From contig CAVYYW010000009.1 in the NCBI GenBank assembly GCA_963772845.1, forward strand, positions 39,068 through 103,067: 64,000 bases of DNA, read 5' to 3'. Of the stretch, positions 35,205 through 43,531 are shown in pieces. Both the position numbers and the translations under genes were made by a program. The notes below the pieces were generated by a model, which saw only the letters and a list, made by a program, of their open reading frames with translations, was not told the origin of the DNA and made no database searches. Each line of letters opens with the position of its first letter. Within the stretch, counting starts at the first letter, position 1. The DNA comes from CAVYYW01 sp963772845 (lineage in GTDB: Bacteria > Bacillota > Bacilli > Bacillales > Sporolactobacillaceae).

Positions 35205-36051
35205 TTATTCAGCGATCATTGCGTATACGGACAATGGCTGAACAGCATGGCTTTCTAATGATTCTTCTAATAAATTGACTTCAGATTGAATAAGAGATTT
35301 GAATTTTGCAGGCAAACGGTTGATTTTATCCAGTTCAAATTGATATTCAGTTAACGTGTTCTCTATCTCCCACTTACCATCCTGCATCTCAACCGATACA
35401 AATGATTTGTCGCTGATTATGTTCCAACCCGTATTTTCAGCAAGAATCTTAATATCATTAGGCGTAAACAATGTGCGGATATTCGATTGGCTGTTTTCTT
35501 TAAAACATTCGTACTGGGCCTGAAGCAGGATTGCTAAAAAATGCGGGAGCTGCTCAATCGTCTTCATTCGTGCATCCCACTCAGCAAAGCATAACCGCTT
35601 GCCCCACCTTCTCAATTTCTTTAATGCTCCAGAAAATTCATCAAAAGATTTAAAGTACCAGGAGCAATGCGACAGGACAATGACATCAAACGCATTTTCA
35701 GGGAAATCAACTTTCCGGAGATAATAGATCAACGTCGAAATCTATTTTTATCTGTTTTCCGAGCTTTGATTTTTTTAAATGCTCAGCAGCATACGCCAGT
35801 GTGATCGGTCTACCATAATCAGGTGACGCACGGTCGATCCCATGAACAAAACCATTTTCTCCTGTCAGGTATGCCAAGACGGCTGTGGTATCGCCTTGTC
35901 CGCAGCCTATTTCCAGGATTCTGCTGCCCTCTTTTATATCCCAGTATTGAGCAAGCTTAAGGCGATGCTCAGTCTGTACTCTTTGTATCGTAGGATCACC
36001 ATTGCTTATCGCCATACACTCTACAATATTATCTATAACTCTGTCGCTCAT
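35205..36051 (-). pseudogene. class I SAM methyltransferase, frameshifted
   Basis: The N-terminal half (start 36051) holds motif I ILEIGCGQGDTTAVL and GIDRAS, then reaches a stop near 35707. The C-terminal half continues one frame over as FPENAFDVIVLSHCSWYF... to 35205. Joined, it gives about 280 residues, normal for a small-molecule methyltransferase. The shift lies around 35710-35735; no long homopolymer is there. It sits between two DinB genes and may have shared their operon. Confidence 0.72.
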
Positions 36052-36145
36052 ATTCCACCCCTATTAAACTTTATCCACCAAAACTATTAACAGATAGGCA
36101 GGCCGTTCAATATTAAGCCCGATTTGTATCCGGCACATTAATCTT

Positions 36146-36643
36146 CTAAAAACTCGCATACCAGTAGCGTGTAAAGTCAGTCGTAACTGAAGGATGGCCC
36201 ATTTGACGCAGCATGGCGGTAATGTTGCCGCGATGATAGGTTGCATGCGTGACAATATGCATAACCATCTCTGATAAATTCTTTTCGCATCTGCCTTCCC
36301 ACGGAATATTGAGAACCCGTTGCGTTTCAAAATCTTCTTGCTTACTTAAAAATGCTTTATATTTCTGTGACAATGCTTCAAACAGCCTGGCCATTTCTTT
36401 AATACCTTTGCCTTCTCCTGAATCTTTCTCAACATCCAGGGCTTCAGGCATGTCTTTGCCTGTGATAATTTGGAACCAGAGCTGGTCAACAATATACATG
36501 TGCGAAACAACCTTTGCGATAGATGGAAAAACACTCTCAATTTCTTTATGGTAAACCTCTTCAGGAAGTTCGAGGATCCTGGCGAATAATGTTTGATTTG
36601 CCCAAGCGTGGTACTCATACATTTGTACAGCGAGATGTGTCAT
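36146..36643 (-). CDS. DinB-family protein (second copy)
   Basis: 165 residues, with the metal ligands in VSHMYIVDQLWF and MHIVTHATYHRGNI. Clearly diverged from its neighbours, so not a recent duplication. Putative metal-dependent enzyme of the DinB/bacillithiol-transferase clan; no substrate known. Confidence 0.82.
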   Translation of the reverse strand: MTHLAVQMYEYHAWANQTLFARILELPEEVYHKEIESVFPSIAKVVSHMYIVDQLWFQIITGKDMPEALDVEKDSGEGKGIKEMARLFEALSQKYKAFLSKQEDFETQRVLNIPWEGRCEKNLSEMVMHIVTHATYHRGNITAMLRQMGHPSVTTDFTRYWYASF

Positions 36644-36712
36644 CTTTTCATTCCTTTCTATACGAAAAACCTGTATTTATATCAAATACAGGTTTCCGTG
36701 TTATGAATTGTC

Positions 36713-37174
36713 TTAGCGTTCAAAAAATGCTGGCGGCTCAATTCCGAGAGCGCGTAAATAGACATAGCCCTGGCCGCGATGGTGAATCTCATTTTCCAGA
36801 GCATACATTAAGCGGCTAAAATGGCTCATTTCAGGACCGAAAAATGGATCTTTCTCCACAGAAGCAAGCCGCTCTTCTGAGATTTTATCCCAAAGCTCAA
36901 GCGTTTCATTTCTTACTTTTTCACAGGCAGCCAATAGGTCATTCTTTTTTGAAATATCAAATTCTCCTGGCTTCCACTCCCATTCGTTCAGTGCAATACC
37001 GCGCACATAGGCTTTTTCAATACCCAACATTTCAGTCACCATTTTTGAAAAAGGCCGCATCGGTTCAGCTGCTGTAAAGTTAAACAGTTTGTCTTCAGGA
37101 AATGCTTCGATCGTCCTCACTGTCAGTCTTCTGTTGCCTTCAAAAGCTTCTAATAGCTCTTCCTTCGATAACAT
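36713..37174 (-). CDS. DinB-family protein (third copy)
   Basis: 153 residues from the ATG at 37174 (GGGAG about 11 nt upstream); a longer frame to 37258 lacks a ribosome site. The C-terminal MYALENEIHHRGQGYVYLRALG is the canonical DinB metal helix, and an MVTEMLGIEKAYVRG segment replaces the usual N-terminal histidine region, so the metal site may be altered. Confidence 0.82.
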   Translation of the reverse strand: MLSKEELLEAFEGNRRLTVRTIEAFPEDKLFNFTAAEPMRPFSKMVTEMLGIEKAYVRGIALNEWEWKPGEFDISKKNDLLAACEKVRNETLELWDKISEERLASVEKDPFFGPEMSHFSRLMYALENEIHHRGQGYVYLRALGIEPPAFFER

Positions 37175-37302
37175 AGTCAGACCACTCCCATGATTACACG
37201 TTTTTTTGTCCATAGTATGTATTCGGGAAACTAGCCGCTTTTTCCTGCCTCGCCTCATGGTTCATCACATGTTTATGTACGACGATATTCTTTGCTCCCA
37301 AA

Positions 37303-37334
37303 GTAAAAACGCTCACCCCATGAGGCGAGCGTTA
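37303..37334 (-). terminator. floT terminator
   Basis: AACGCTCGCC-tcat-GGGGTGAGCGTT followed by T4-5 in minus reading, 6 nt after the floT stop. Confidence 0.75.
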
Positions 37335-37339
37335 CGTAT

Positions 37340-38878
37340 CTAATACGATTCCGAGCTTGTTACCGGCTCTCTTGATTCTTCCGGTTTTTCGGCTGGTTTG
37401 CTTGGCTTGGCTTGTTGGGCAGGTGCTGCTTCCATGGCCTTGTTGTTTAGAATCCGTGAACTGGATCGTTTGGTCAGTCCTTGCAAAATCCCGTTTAGGT
37501 CAATCCCTGAGACATCTTTTAGGGTTTCCGGCATTTGTGTCATTAATTTCGTCACGTAGTTGCTCATGCGTGTGACGCCATCCCCCTCGCCTGAGCCGTT
37601 ATCGATCACTGTGACTTTATCAATTGAGCGGATCGGTGAGGCTACTTTTTCAGCAAAGTCCGGCAGCATTTTGGCAAGCATATCGAGAATGGCAGCTTCG
37701 CCGTATTTCTCCATGGCTTCTGCGAGCTTTTCTTTTGCTTCTGCTTCAGCAAGACCTCTGGCACGAATGATTTCAGCTTCCGCATTACCTCTGGCACGTT
37801 CTGAGGACGCCGCTGCTTCCCCTTCCATACGAACCTTCTCAGCATCAGCCTCGGCTGCCTTCACCCGTGTTACTTTATCCGCTTCCGCACGCTGTTCCGC
37901 TGCATAACGATCCGCATCGGCTTTCTTTTTCACCTGAGCATCATATTGACGTTCACTTCTCAATATTTCTTTCTCTTCCAGTTCGATTGCCTTCTGCTTT
38001 TTAACGAGTTCAATTTTCATTTGTTCTTCAGTTACTTCCTGCTCAGAACGCGCTTTTTGCAAATCGTAGGACATATCCGCTTCCGCTTTCGAACGGTCCT
38101 GGTCCCGTTTAAACGAAGCCACCTTCAATTCTTTTTCCTTAATGGCTTCAGCGATATTGGTATCCCGCAGCAGCTCGGCTTTTTGGCCGTCTTCATCGGC
38201 TTTCGCTTTACGAATCCGCGAATCACGGATCGCATCGGCTTCAGAAATCTCTGCGTCCCGCTTTACTTCGGCGATACGCGGTTTACCCAACGCATCAAGA
38301 TAACCGTTCTCATCCTGGACGTCTTTAATGGTAAAAGAAACAATTTGAAGGCCCATTTTTTTCAGGTCAACAGAGGCCTGTCCTTGAACCTCCTGGGCAA
38401 AGCGGTCCCGGTTTTTATAAATCTCTTCCACCGTCATCGTTCCGAGAATCGCTCTTAAGTGACCTTCAAGCACTTCCTGAGCTTCAGCCTCAAGTTCAGA
38501 GTCTTTTTTTCCAAGGAATTGCTCAGCTGCTGTAGCGATCGCTTCGGTTGTATTGCCGACTTTAATGATCGCTGTCGCATTAGCCATAACCGGTACACCA
38601 TTTTCTGTATACACGTTAGGCGTTGAAACATCAAGCTTATGCGAGCGCAGGCTGATTAGTTCTTTTTGCTGGAAAATCGGCAAAATAAACGAACCGCCCC
38701 CGCGAACAATTTTTATTTTCCCTTCAGATTCATCAGAAAAGACATTCTTGGCACCAAGAAAACTCCCCGTAACAATCATTGCATCATCGGCACCCACTGT
38801 TTTGTAGCGTGTGGCAAATGCAATCGCCAAGATTAAGATAACAGCAACGACAACCCCAATCACAATTAAAAAGTCCAT
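37340..38878 (-). CDS. floT: flotillin FloT
   Basis: 512 residues: N-terminal membrane hairpin (about 1-22), SPFH/PHB domain (about 25-200), a long Glu/Ala/Lys coiled coil (about 200-400) with repeated AEAD-type motifs, and a C-terminal oligomerisation tail. FloT scaffolds functional membrane microdomains with NfeD-like partners. It lies 19 nt after the yuaF homologue, the same order as the B. subtilis yuaF-floT-yuaI operon, under a SigW-type promoter; no yuaI-like acetyltransferase follows here. Confidence 0.95.
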   Translation of the reverse strand: MDFLIVIGVVVAVILILAIAFATRYKTVGADDAMIVTGSFLGAKNVFSDESEGKIKIVRGGGSFILPIFQQKELISLRSHKLDVSTPNVYTENGVPVMANATAIIKVGNTTEAIATAAEQFLGKKDSELEAEAQEVLEGHLRAILGTMTVEEIYKNRDRFAQEVQGQASVDLKKMGLQIVSFTIKDVQDENGYLDALGKPRIAEVKRDAEISEADAIRDSRIRKAKADEDGQKAELLRDTNIAEAIKEKELKVASFKRDQDRSKAEADMSYDLQKARSEQEVTEEQMKIELVKKQKAIELEEKEILRSERQYDAQVKKKADADRYAAEQRAEADKVTRVKAAEADAEKVRMEGEAAASSERARGNAEAEIIRARGLAEAEAKEKLAEAMEKYGEAAILDMLAKMLPDFAEKVASPIRSIDKVTVIDNGSGEGDGVTRMSNYVTKLMTQMPETLKDVSGIDLNGILQGLTKRSSSRILNNKAMEAAPAQQAKPSKPAEKPEESREPVTSSESY

Positions 38879-38897
38879 CTCTTTTTCCCCCTAAAAT

Positions 38898-39416
38898 TTA
38901 TAAAAAGTCGTCCTCCATTGGAGAGACGTGCAGCACACCCTCTTTATCGATCTCTACTACGACCACTTTCTTTCCTCTTCCAATGTCCAGCCGGTCAAAG
39001 CTTTGCGCCGTTTCACTCCGGCTCCCTGCGGCTGAAGAAAGCATGACCTCTCCGTACCCTGCTGCCGGAATGGACGTGATGACCTCTGCGATCCGTCCTC
39101 GGTAGTCTTGCATGGAATAAGCATTGCTCGATTCCGCCTGAGAGATTGGAATAATAAGAAAATTATAGATAAGAACATACGTGATCACCCCGAACGACAC
39201 TCCGATTCCTAATACAATGCCTGCGGATAGGAACGTATACTTTGTTAACAGGATTCCCGTGCCTGAGATAACAGCGAGCGATCCAAACAGGAGAACGGGG
39301 TGAAAAAAACCGTCCAGCACATTGTGCAGAATATCACCAATTAATAGAAATAAAATGGCAACGACTAGACTGCCAATCAGAACATACCAATAGATTGAAA
39401 TCAGATCGATCGTCAA
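38898..39416 (-). CDS. yuaF: NfeD-like membrane protein (YuaF)
   Basis: 172 residues with about four membrane helices (about 8-28, 38-58, 62-80 and 84-100) and a C-terminal OB-fold domain (YRGRIAEVITSIPAAGYGEVML ... GKKVVVVEID). NfeD short forms partner with flotillins. The first gene of the pair, led by the SigW-type promoter at 39477-39505. Confidence 0.88.
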   Translation of the reverse strand: MTIDLISIYWYVLIGSLVVAILFLLIGDILHNVLDGFFHPVLLFGSLAVISGTGILLTKYTFLSAGIVLGIGVSFGVITYVLIYNFLIIPISQAESSNAYSMQDYRGRIAEVITSIPAAGYGEVMLSSAAGSRSETAQSFDRLDIGRGKKVVVVEIDKEGVLHVSPMEDDFL

Positions 39417-39476
39417 TCACATCACCCCCTTATGCTTATTCTTATGGGTACGTTTAAGAACAAATGCTATATTACA

Positions 39477-39505
39477 AATACGTAAATGCTGGAAAAAAGG
39501 TTTCC
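39477..39505 (-). promoter_or_regulatory. SigW-type promoter of yuaF-floT
   Basis: Minus strand: GGAAAC (39505-39500), 17 nt, CGTATT (39482-39477). Bacillus SigW consensus is TGAAAC-N16-17-CGTA. One -35 mismatch, full -10 match and a T-rich spacer start. It lies about 60 nt before yuaF. Confidence 0.75.
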
Positions 39506-39717
39506 AATTTTAGGAGTATATTTTTTCTGATCGAATGAAAGATGCAGCGAAACCATTTAATGATTTAAGAGAATGTTGGTGGATAAATAAAGGAGAACAA
39601 TCTAAAAAAAGAGAAATTATTATGTACATCGTCCTAAACTGTTACTTATAATTGGCTCCGATTGGGGTTGTTGGTTTGTCCTGAGCATAATGGAACAATG
39701 AGAGAGGTGGCTTTCTA
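39506..39717. other. spacer with a doubtful 38-codon frame
   Basis: ATG at 39535 to TAA at 39651 encodes MKDAAKPFNDLRECWWINK..., without a well-placed ribosome site. I cannot support it as a gene; nothing else seen. Confidence 0.25.
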
Positions 39718-39918
39718 ATGCACAAAAAAAAATCATCGACACTTGCTCAACTATCGTTTGTTTTTTTTGTTATGATTTTTGTATTCACACTCCACATAGT
39801 AATAACTCCACTAATCCCACAGTCAAATTATAAAATTTGGCTTGATGCTTTTCTTAGTGTCATTTATGGTAGTTTAGGTGCGTATTTAGGTCTGAAAATA
39901 TTTGTGAAAAAGCACTAA
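39718..39918 (+). CDS. small two-helix membrane protein
   Basis: 66 residues with hydrophobic segments about 12-32 and 42-62 and basic ends (HKKKSS, FVKKH). AGGTGG precedes the ATG by about 8 nt. Family not recognised; convergent with the next small membrane gene. Confidence 0.62.
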   Translation: MHKKKSSTLAQLSFVFFVMIFVFTLHIVITPLIPQSNYKIWLDAFLSVIYGSLGAYLGLKIFVKKH

Positions 39919-39959
39919 TTTAACTAGTTAAAAAACTCTTTTCGCAAAGATTCCATTAT

Positions 39960-40166
39960 CTATCCATAATATCCTGCCAAATTTAATAGTGTCACTCCGC
40001 ATATAGTTACTACAACCCCTACTACTATAGCTAATGTTGTCGTTCTAAGGTTTTTAGTATCTATCCATACCGTCATTCCAATAATTACTGTAAATATGAC
40101 ACCAAAAAACAATGAAGCGAAAGGGTTGGTTGGTGTAATCCAATCATACCAATTAAGAAAGTCCAT
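39960..40166 (-). CDS. small two-helix membrane protein
   Basis: 68 residues from the ATG at 40166, chosen because GGAG lies 9 nt upstream. An amphipathic start MDFLNWYDWITP is followed by two helices (about 16-33 and 41-63). AT-rich and monocistronic. Family not recognised. Confidence 0.6.
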   Translation of the reverse strand: MDFLNWYDWITPTNPFASLFFGVIFTVIIGMTVWIDTKNLRTTTLAIVVGVVVTICGVTLLNLAGYYG

Positions 40167-40314
40167 TATTCTCAACTCCATTTTCACTATAAAAAATTCA
40201 TTAAACATAACTGCTCTTTAGTAAAATCACTCACTATATATAATACCATTAAAAGAAAATTATTCCTTTGAAAATATAACAGCGGCAACCTTTAGGAAAA
40301 TAGCTAATAAAAAA

Positions 40315-40336
40315 AGCGCTCACATGTGTGAACGCT
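40315..40336 (-). terminator. FMN reductase gene terminator
   Basis: AGCG-TCACA-TGTGA-CGCT stem with bulges and a T5 tract in minus reading, 17 nt after the stop. Confidence 0.6.
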
Positions 40337-40352
40337 CTGATCTCTGATGCAT

Positions 40353-40940
40353 TTAGGGAAAGGTTTTTCCCGGAACAGCTGGTCCTGTGGTCGCTGCCGC
40401 TTCATGATGGATTTGGTTGTGCAGATGCACCACGTCCTCCCCAAGCTTTTCAACCCGTTTAATAATATCTTTATCTTCAAGTCTTTTATCCTTGGAAAAA
40501 TGATCATTGTGAGCATAAACGGTGCCCGGTACGATATGAGCTTGAAAATAGCCAAAAAGCGGCTTCAGCTGGTGTTCAATCGCTAGAAAGTGGTGATAGG
40601 TGCCACCTGTTGCGACCAGCCCAATCACCTTTCCTCTTAACGCATCATTTGGGATCAAATCCATGACATTTTTGAGAGCACCGGTATAAGACCCTCTATA
40701 AATAGGCGTTCCGACAATCAAGGCGTCTGCTTCCCTAATTTTACGGATCAAGTCTCCTGTGTCCCCGCCATACAAGCTTGGATCCCTGCCATCACAGAAT
40801 TGCAGTTCAAGATCGCCCAAGGTTATTAATTCGGTTGTCACATTGCTGGCAGCACCTTCTGCAAATTGAAGTGCCTTTTCTATCGTAATCATTGTCTTTG
40901 AATGAGGCGTCATACTTCCTGATAATCCTAGAATTTTCAT
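40353..40940 (-). CDS. NADPH-dependent FMN reductase (SsuE-like)
   Basis: 195 residues, flavodoxin-like fold: LSGSMTPHSKT (FMN phosphate loop, 6-16), GTPIYRGSYTGALKNVMDL and ATGGTYHH. SsuE-type enzymes supply reduced FMN to two-component monooxygenases. No monooxygenase is adjacent; the LLM-class gene at 15.2 kb is too far to link. Monocistronic. Confidence 0.85.
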   Translation of the reverse strand: MKILGLSGSMTPHSKTMITIEKALQFAEGAASNVTTELITLGDLELQFCDGRDPSLYGGDTGDLIRKIREADALIVGTPIYRGSYTGALKNVMDLIPNDALRGKVIGLVATGGTYHHFLAIEHQLKPLFGYFQAHIVPGTVYAHNDHFSKDKRLEDKDIIKRVEKLGEDVVHLHNQIHHEAAATTGPAVPGKTFP

Positions 40941-41173
40941 GTGAACACACCTTTTTCTGTTAGTTCTTTTTCCTTTTTTCTAACATGTGAAATACCTGTT
41001 TGCTACTGTACAACTTTCGCTAATATTTTAGCATAAACACTAGTGGACCAAAGACCAGTATGCATTGCGGGAAATAAATTTAATTTGATGGGGACAAAAG
41101 CCAAACAAAGGTTTTTCTGCTCGCAAGTAAGAATAATAGGTATCATAGAACTTTTGCGGGGAAGTGAAATAAA

Positions 41174-42826
41174 ATGGATTATGACGTGATTGTAGTTGGT
41201 GCAGGGCTTGCAGGATTAGTGGCAACGACTGAGCTTGCTGAGGCGGGAAAAAAAGTACTTTTGTTAGATCAGGAACCGGAAGCTTCTCTTGGTGGACAAG
41301 CCTGGTGGTCGTTCGGCGGTTTATTTCTTGTGGATTCACCCGAGCAACGGAGAATGGGCATCAAGGATTCCCGTGAGCTTGCCTTGCAGGACTGGCTCGG
41401 CTCCGCAGGGTTTGACAGAGAAGGTGACGAGGATTATTGGGGCAGAAAATGGGCTGAAGCTTATGTTGACTTCGCGACGGATGAAAAGCGTGCATGGCTG
41501 CGTTCCTGCGGCATCCGGTTCTTCCCAGTCGTGGGCTGGGCTGAGCGCGGCGGCTATCTTGCTGAAGGCCACGGCAATTCGGTGCCTCGCTTTCACATTG
41601 TGTGGGGAACAGGTCCAGGCATTGTTAAACCCTTTGAAGATAAAGTCCGAGCGGCGATGAAAAAGGGTCTCGTTAACTACCTCCCTCGTCATCAGGTTAA
41701 TGAGTTAATTGTGGAAAACGGCAGCATTACCGGAGTGCATGGTGAGGTGCTTGTTTCAAGCTCCGCTGCCCGCGGTGAAGCAAGCAGCCGTGAGCCGATC
41801 GGTGATTTTGAATACTTTTCTCATGCTGTCCTTGTAACCAGCGGAGGAATCGGCGGCAACCACGCGCTCATTCAAGAGAACTGGCCGCCTCGGCTTGGTA
41901 AAGCGCCAAATATGATTTCTGGTGTCCCTGAACACGTTGACGGGCGCATGCTCGCAATTTCTGAAAAGGCAGGCGGACGCATCGTGAATAAGGACCGCAT
42001 GTGGCATTATACGGAGGGCATTAAAAACTGGGATCCGGTGTGGGCAAAGCACGGGATCAGGATTCTTCCCGGCCCCTCTTCCCTTTGGCTGGATGCAAAG
42101 GGCAAGCGTTTTCCCGCGCCTAATTTCCCTGGCTTCGATACCTTAGGAACACTTGAAGCGATTCAGGCAACCGGCTATGACTATTCCTGGTTCATTTTGA
42201 CACAAAAAATAATTGAAAAGGAATTTGCCCTGTCAGGCTCTGAACAGAATCCTGATTTAACAGGAAAAAGTATTAAAAAAGTGCTGGCCCGGATCCTGCC
42301 TGGCCCAACCGCACCCGTTAAAGCCTTCATGGATAAAGGTGAGGATTTTATTATTGCCGATAACTTGCCGGAACTCGTTGCCGGTATGAACAGACTTGCT
42401 GGGGATAAGCTGCTTGACCTTAACGAGATCGAAAAGCAAATTGTCGCAAGAGATCGGGAGTTGGATAATGCTTTTACAAAAGATCTGCAGATTATGGCAC
42501 TGCGCGGCGCCCGTAAGTACCTTGGGGACAAGCTAATTAGGGTGGCTCCTCCGCATAAAATTCTTGATCCAAAAAACGGGCCGTTAATTGCTGTCCGCTT
42601 AAACATCGTCAGCCGCAAGACGCTTGGCGGGCTGCAAACCGACCTGTCCTGCAGAGTCCTTGATGCAGTGGGTAACCCTGTGGCCGGGCTGTATGCAGCA
42701 GGTGAGGTCGCGGGCTTTGGCGGCGGCGGTGTGCATGGTTACCGCTCACTTGAAGGAACCTTCCTCGGCGGCTGCCTCTTTACGGGAAGACAGGCCGGGC
42801 GTGCGTTAGCAGCCTTTCTTGAGTAA
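41174..42826 (+). CDS. FAD-binding dehydrogenase (KstD/fumarate-reductase-like)
   Basis: 550 residues with N-terminal FAD motif VVGAGLAGLVATTELAEAG (residues 7-25), GGQAWWSFGG, a central substrate domain, and the C-terminal FAD element GLYAAGEVAGFGGGGVHGYR. It belongs to the flavoprotein group that includes 3-ketosteroid dehydrogenase and fumarate reductase. The true substrate is unknown; no steroid pathway genes are near. GC-richer than its neighbours. Monocistronic; GGGGAAG lies just upstream. Confidence 0.85.
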   Translation: MDYDVIVVGAGLAGLVATTELAEAGKKVLLLDQEPEASLGGQAWWSFGGLFLVDSPEQRRMGIKDSRELALQDWLGSAGFDREGDEDYWGRKWAEAYVDFATDEKRAWLRSCGIRFFPVVGWAERGGYLAEGHGNSVPRFHIVWGTGPGIVKPFEDKVRAAMKKGLVNYLPRHQVNELIVENGSITGVHGEVLVSSSAARGEASSREPIGDFEYFSHAVLVTSGGIGGNHALIQENWPPRLGKAPNMISGVPEHVDGRMLAISEKAGGRIVNKDRMWHYTEGIKNWDPVWAKHGIRILPGPSSLWLDAKGKRFPAPNFPGFDTLGTLEAIQATGYDYSWFILTQKIIEKEFALSGSEQNPDLTGKSIKKVLARILPGPTAPVKAFMDKGEDFIIADNLPELVAGMNRLAGDKLLDLNEIEKQIVARDRELDNAFTKDLQIMALRGARKYLGDKLIRVAPPHKILDPKNGPLIAVRLNIVSRKTLGGLQTDLSCRVLDAVGNPVAGLYAAGEVAGFGGGGVHGYRSLEGTFLGGCLFTGRQAGRALAAFLE

Positions 42827-42976
42827 GAATTCTATTGGACTAGCAGGCATGTGGGGCGCGCGAGCTGGCGTCCAAGACTTCAGTTTCAGGGATCTCGGCC
42901 GCCCGTAATTCCAGGTCGAGTAATATGAATCTCCATTCTGTGGACTTTAGGTTGCCTTTTGTCCATTATATTCCAA

Positions 42977-43413
42977 ATGAACGCCCTTTTTTCTGTTTTT
43001 TGACCCCGTTTGGTCGTTCATCGACCTTATGAACGCCCTTTCTCCTGCTTTTTGACCCCGTTTGGTCGTTCATCGACCTTATGAACGCCCTTTCTCCTGT
43101 TTTTTGACCCCGTTTGGTCGTTCATCGACCTTATGAACGCCCTTTCTTCTGTTTTTTGACCCCGTTTGGTCGTTCATCGCCCTTATGAAGGACATTTCCT
43201 CCCTTTTTGACCCGTTTTGTCCTTCATCGCCCTTATGAAGGACATTTCTCCTCTTTTTGACCCCGTTTTGTCCTTCATCGCCTTTATGAAGGACATTTCT
43301 CCTCCTTTTTGACCCCGTTTTGTCCTTCATCGCCCTTATGAACGCCCTTTCTCCTGCTTTTTGACCCCGTTTGGTCGTTCATCGACTTTTATGAAGGACA
43401 TTTCATCTACAAG
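42977..43413. repeat. tandem repeat array A, hairpin units of 50-53 bp
   Basis: Units start at 42977, 43029, 43081, 43133, 43185, 43235, 43286 and 43338, with a partial unit at 43391. Type A units start ATGAACG and end CGTTCAT; type B units (43185, 43235, 43286) start ATGAAGGACA and end TGTCCTTCAT. Arms match within each unit, spacers are CGACCTT or CGCCCTT. The centre is TTTTTGACCCCGTTT. The left flank resembles that of array D at 49.0 kb. Confidence 0.9.
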
Positions 43414-43431
43414 CTTTCCAAAAGTAAAAAA

Positions 43432-43471
43432 AGTGCAGACCATATCCCATTGTGGACATACGATCTGCACT
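43432..43471 (-). terminator. htpG terminator
   Basis: AGTGCAGA (43432) pairs with TCTGCACT (43464) and is followed in minus reading by T6, about 60 nt after the htpG stop. Confidence 0.7.
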
Positions 43472-43486
43472 CTAAAAGCATTAAAT

Positions 43487-43500
43487 GGACTTTTTCAGTG
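43487..43500 (+). repeat. 14-mer GGACTTTTTCAGTG
   Basis: Exact copy of the motif at 247-260, inverse of those at 48844-48857 and 58231-58244. It lies between the htpG stop and repeat array A. Confidence 0.6.
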
Positions 43501-43531
43501 TCCCCATTTCTGCAAAGGGGCTTATTCGTTT

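Noticed and set aside
40960..41173. Possible gene before the FAD dehydrogenase
   Set aside because: Minus-strand frame at 41040-41339 is antisense to the dehydrogenase start and has no motif.
43079..43330. 83-codon minus-strand frame of repeated KRRRNVLHKGDEGQNG-type peptide
   Set aside because: It is a translation of tandem array A; the frame persists because units are near multiples of three, and there is no ribosome site or start context.
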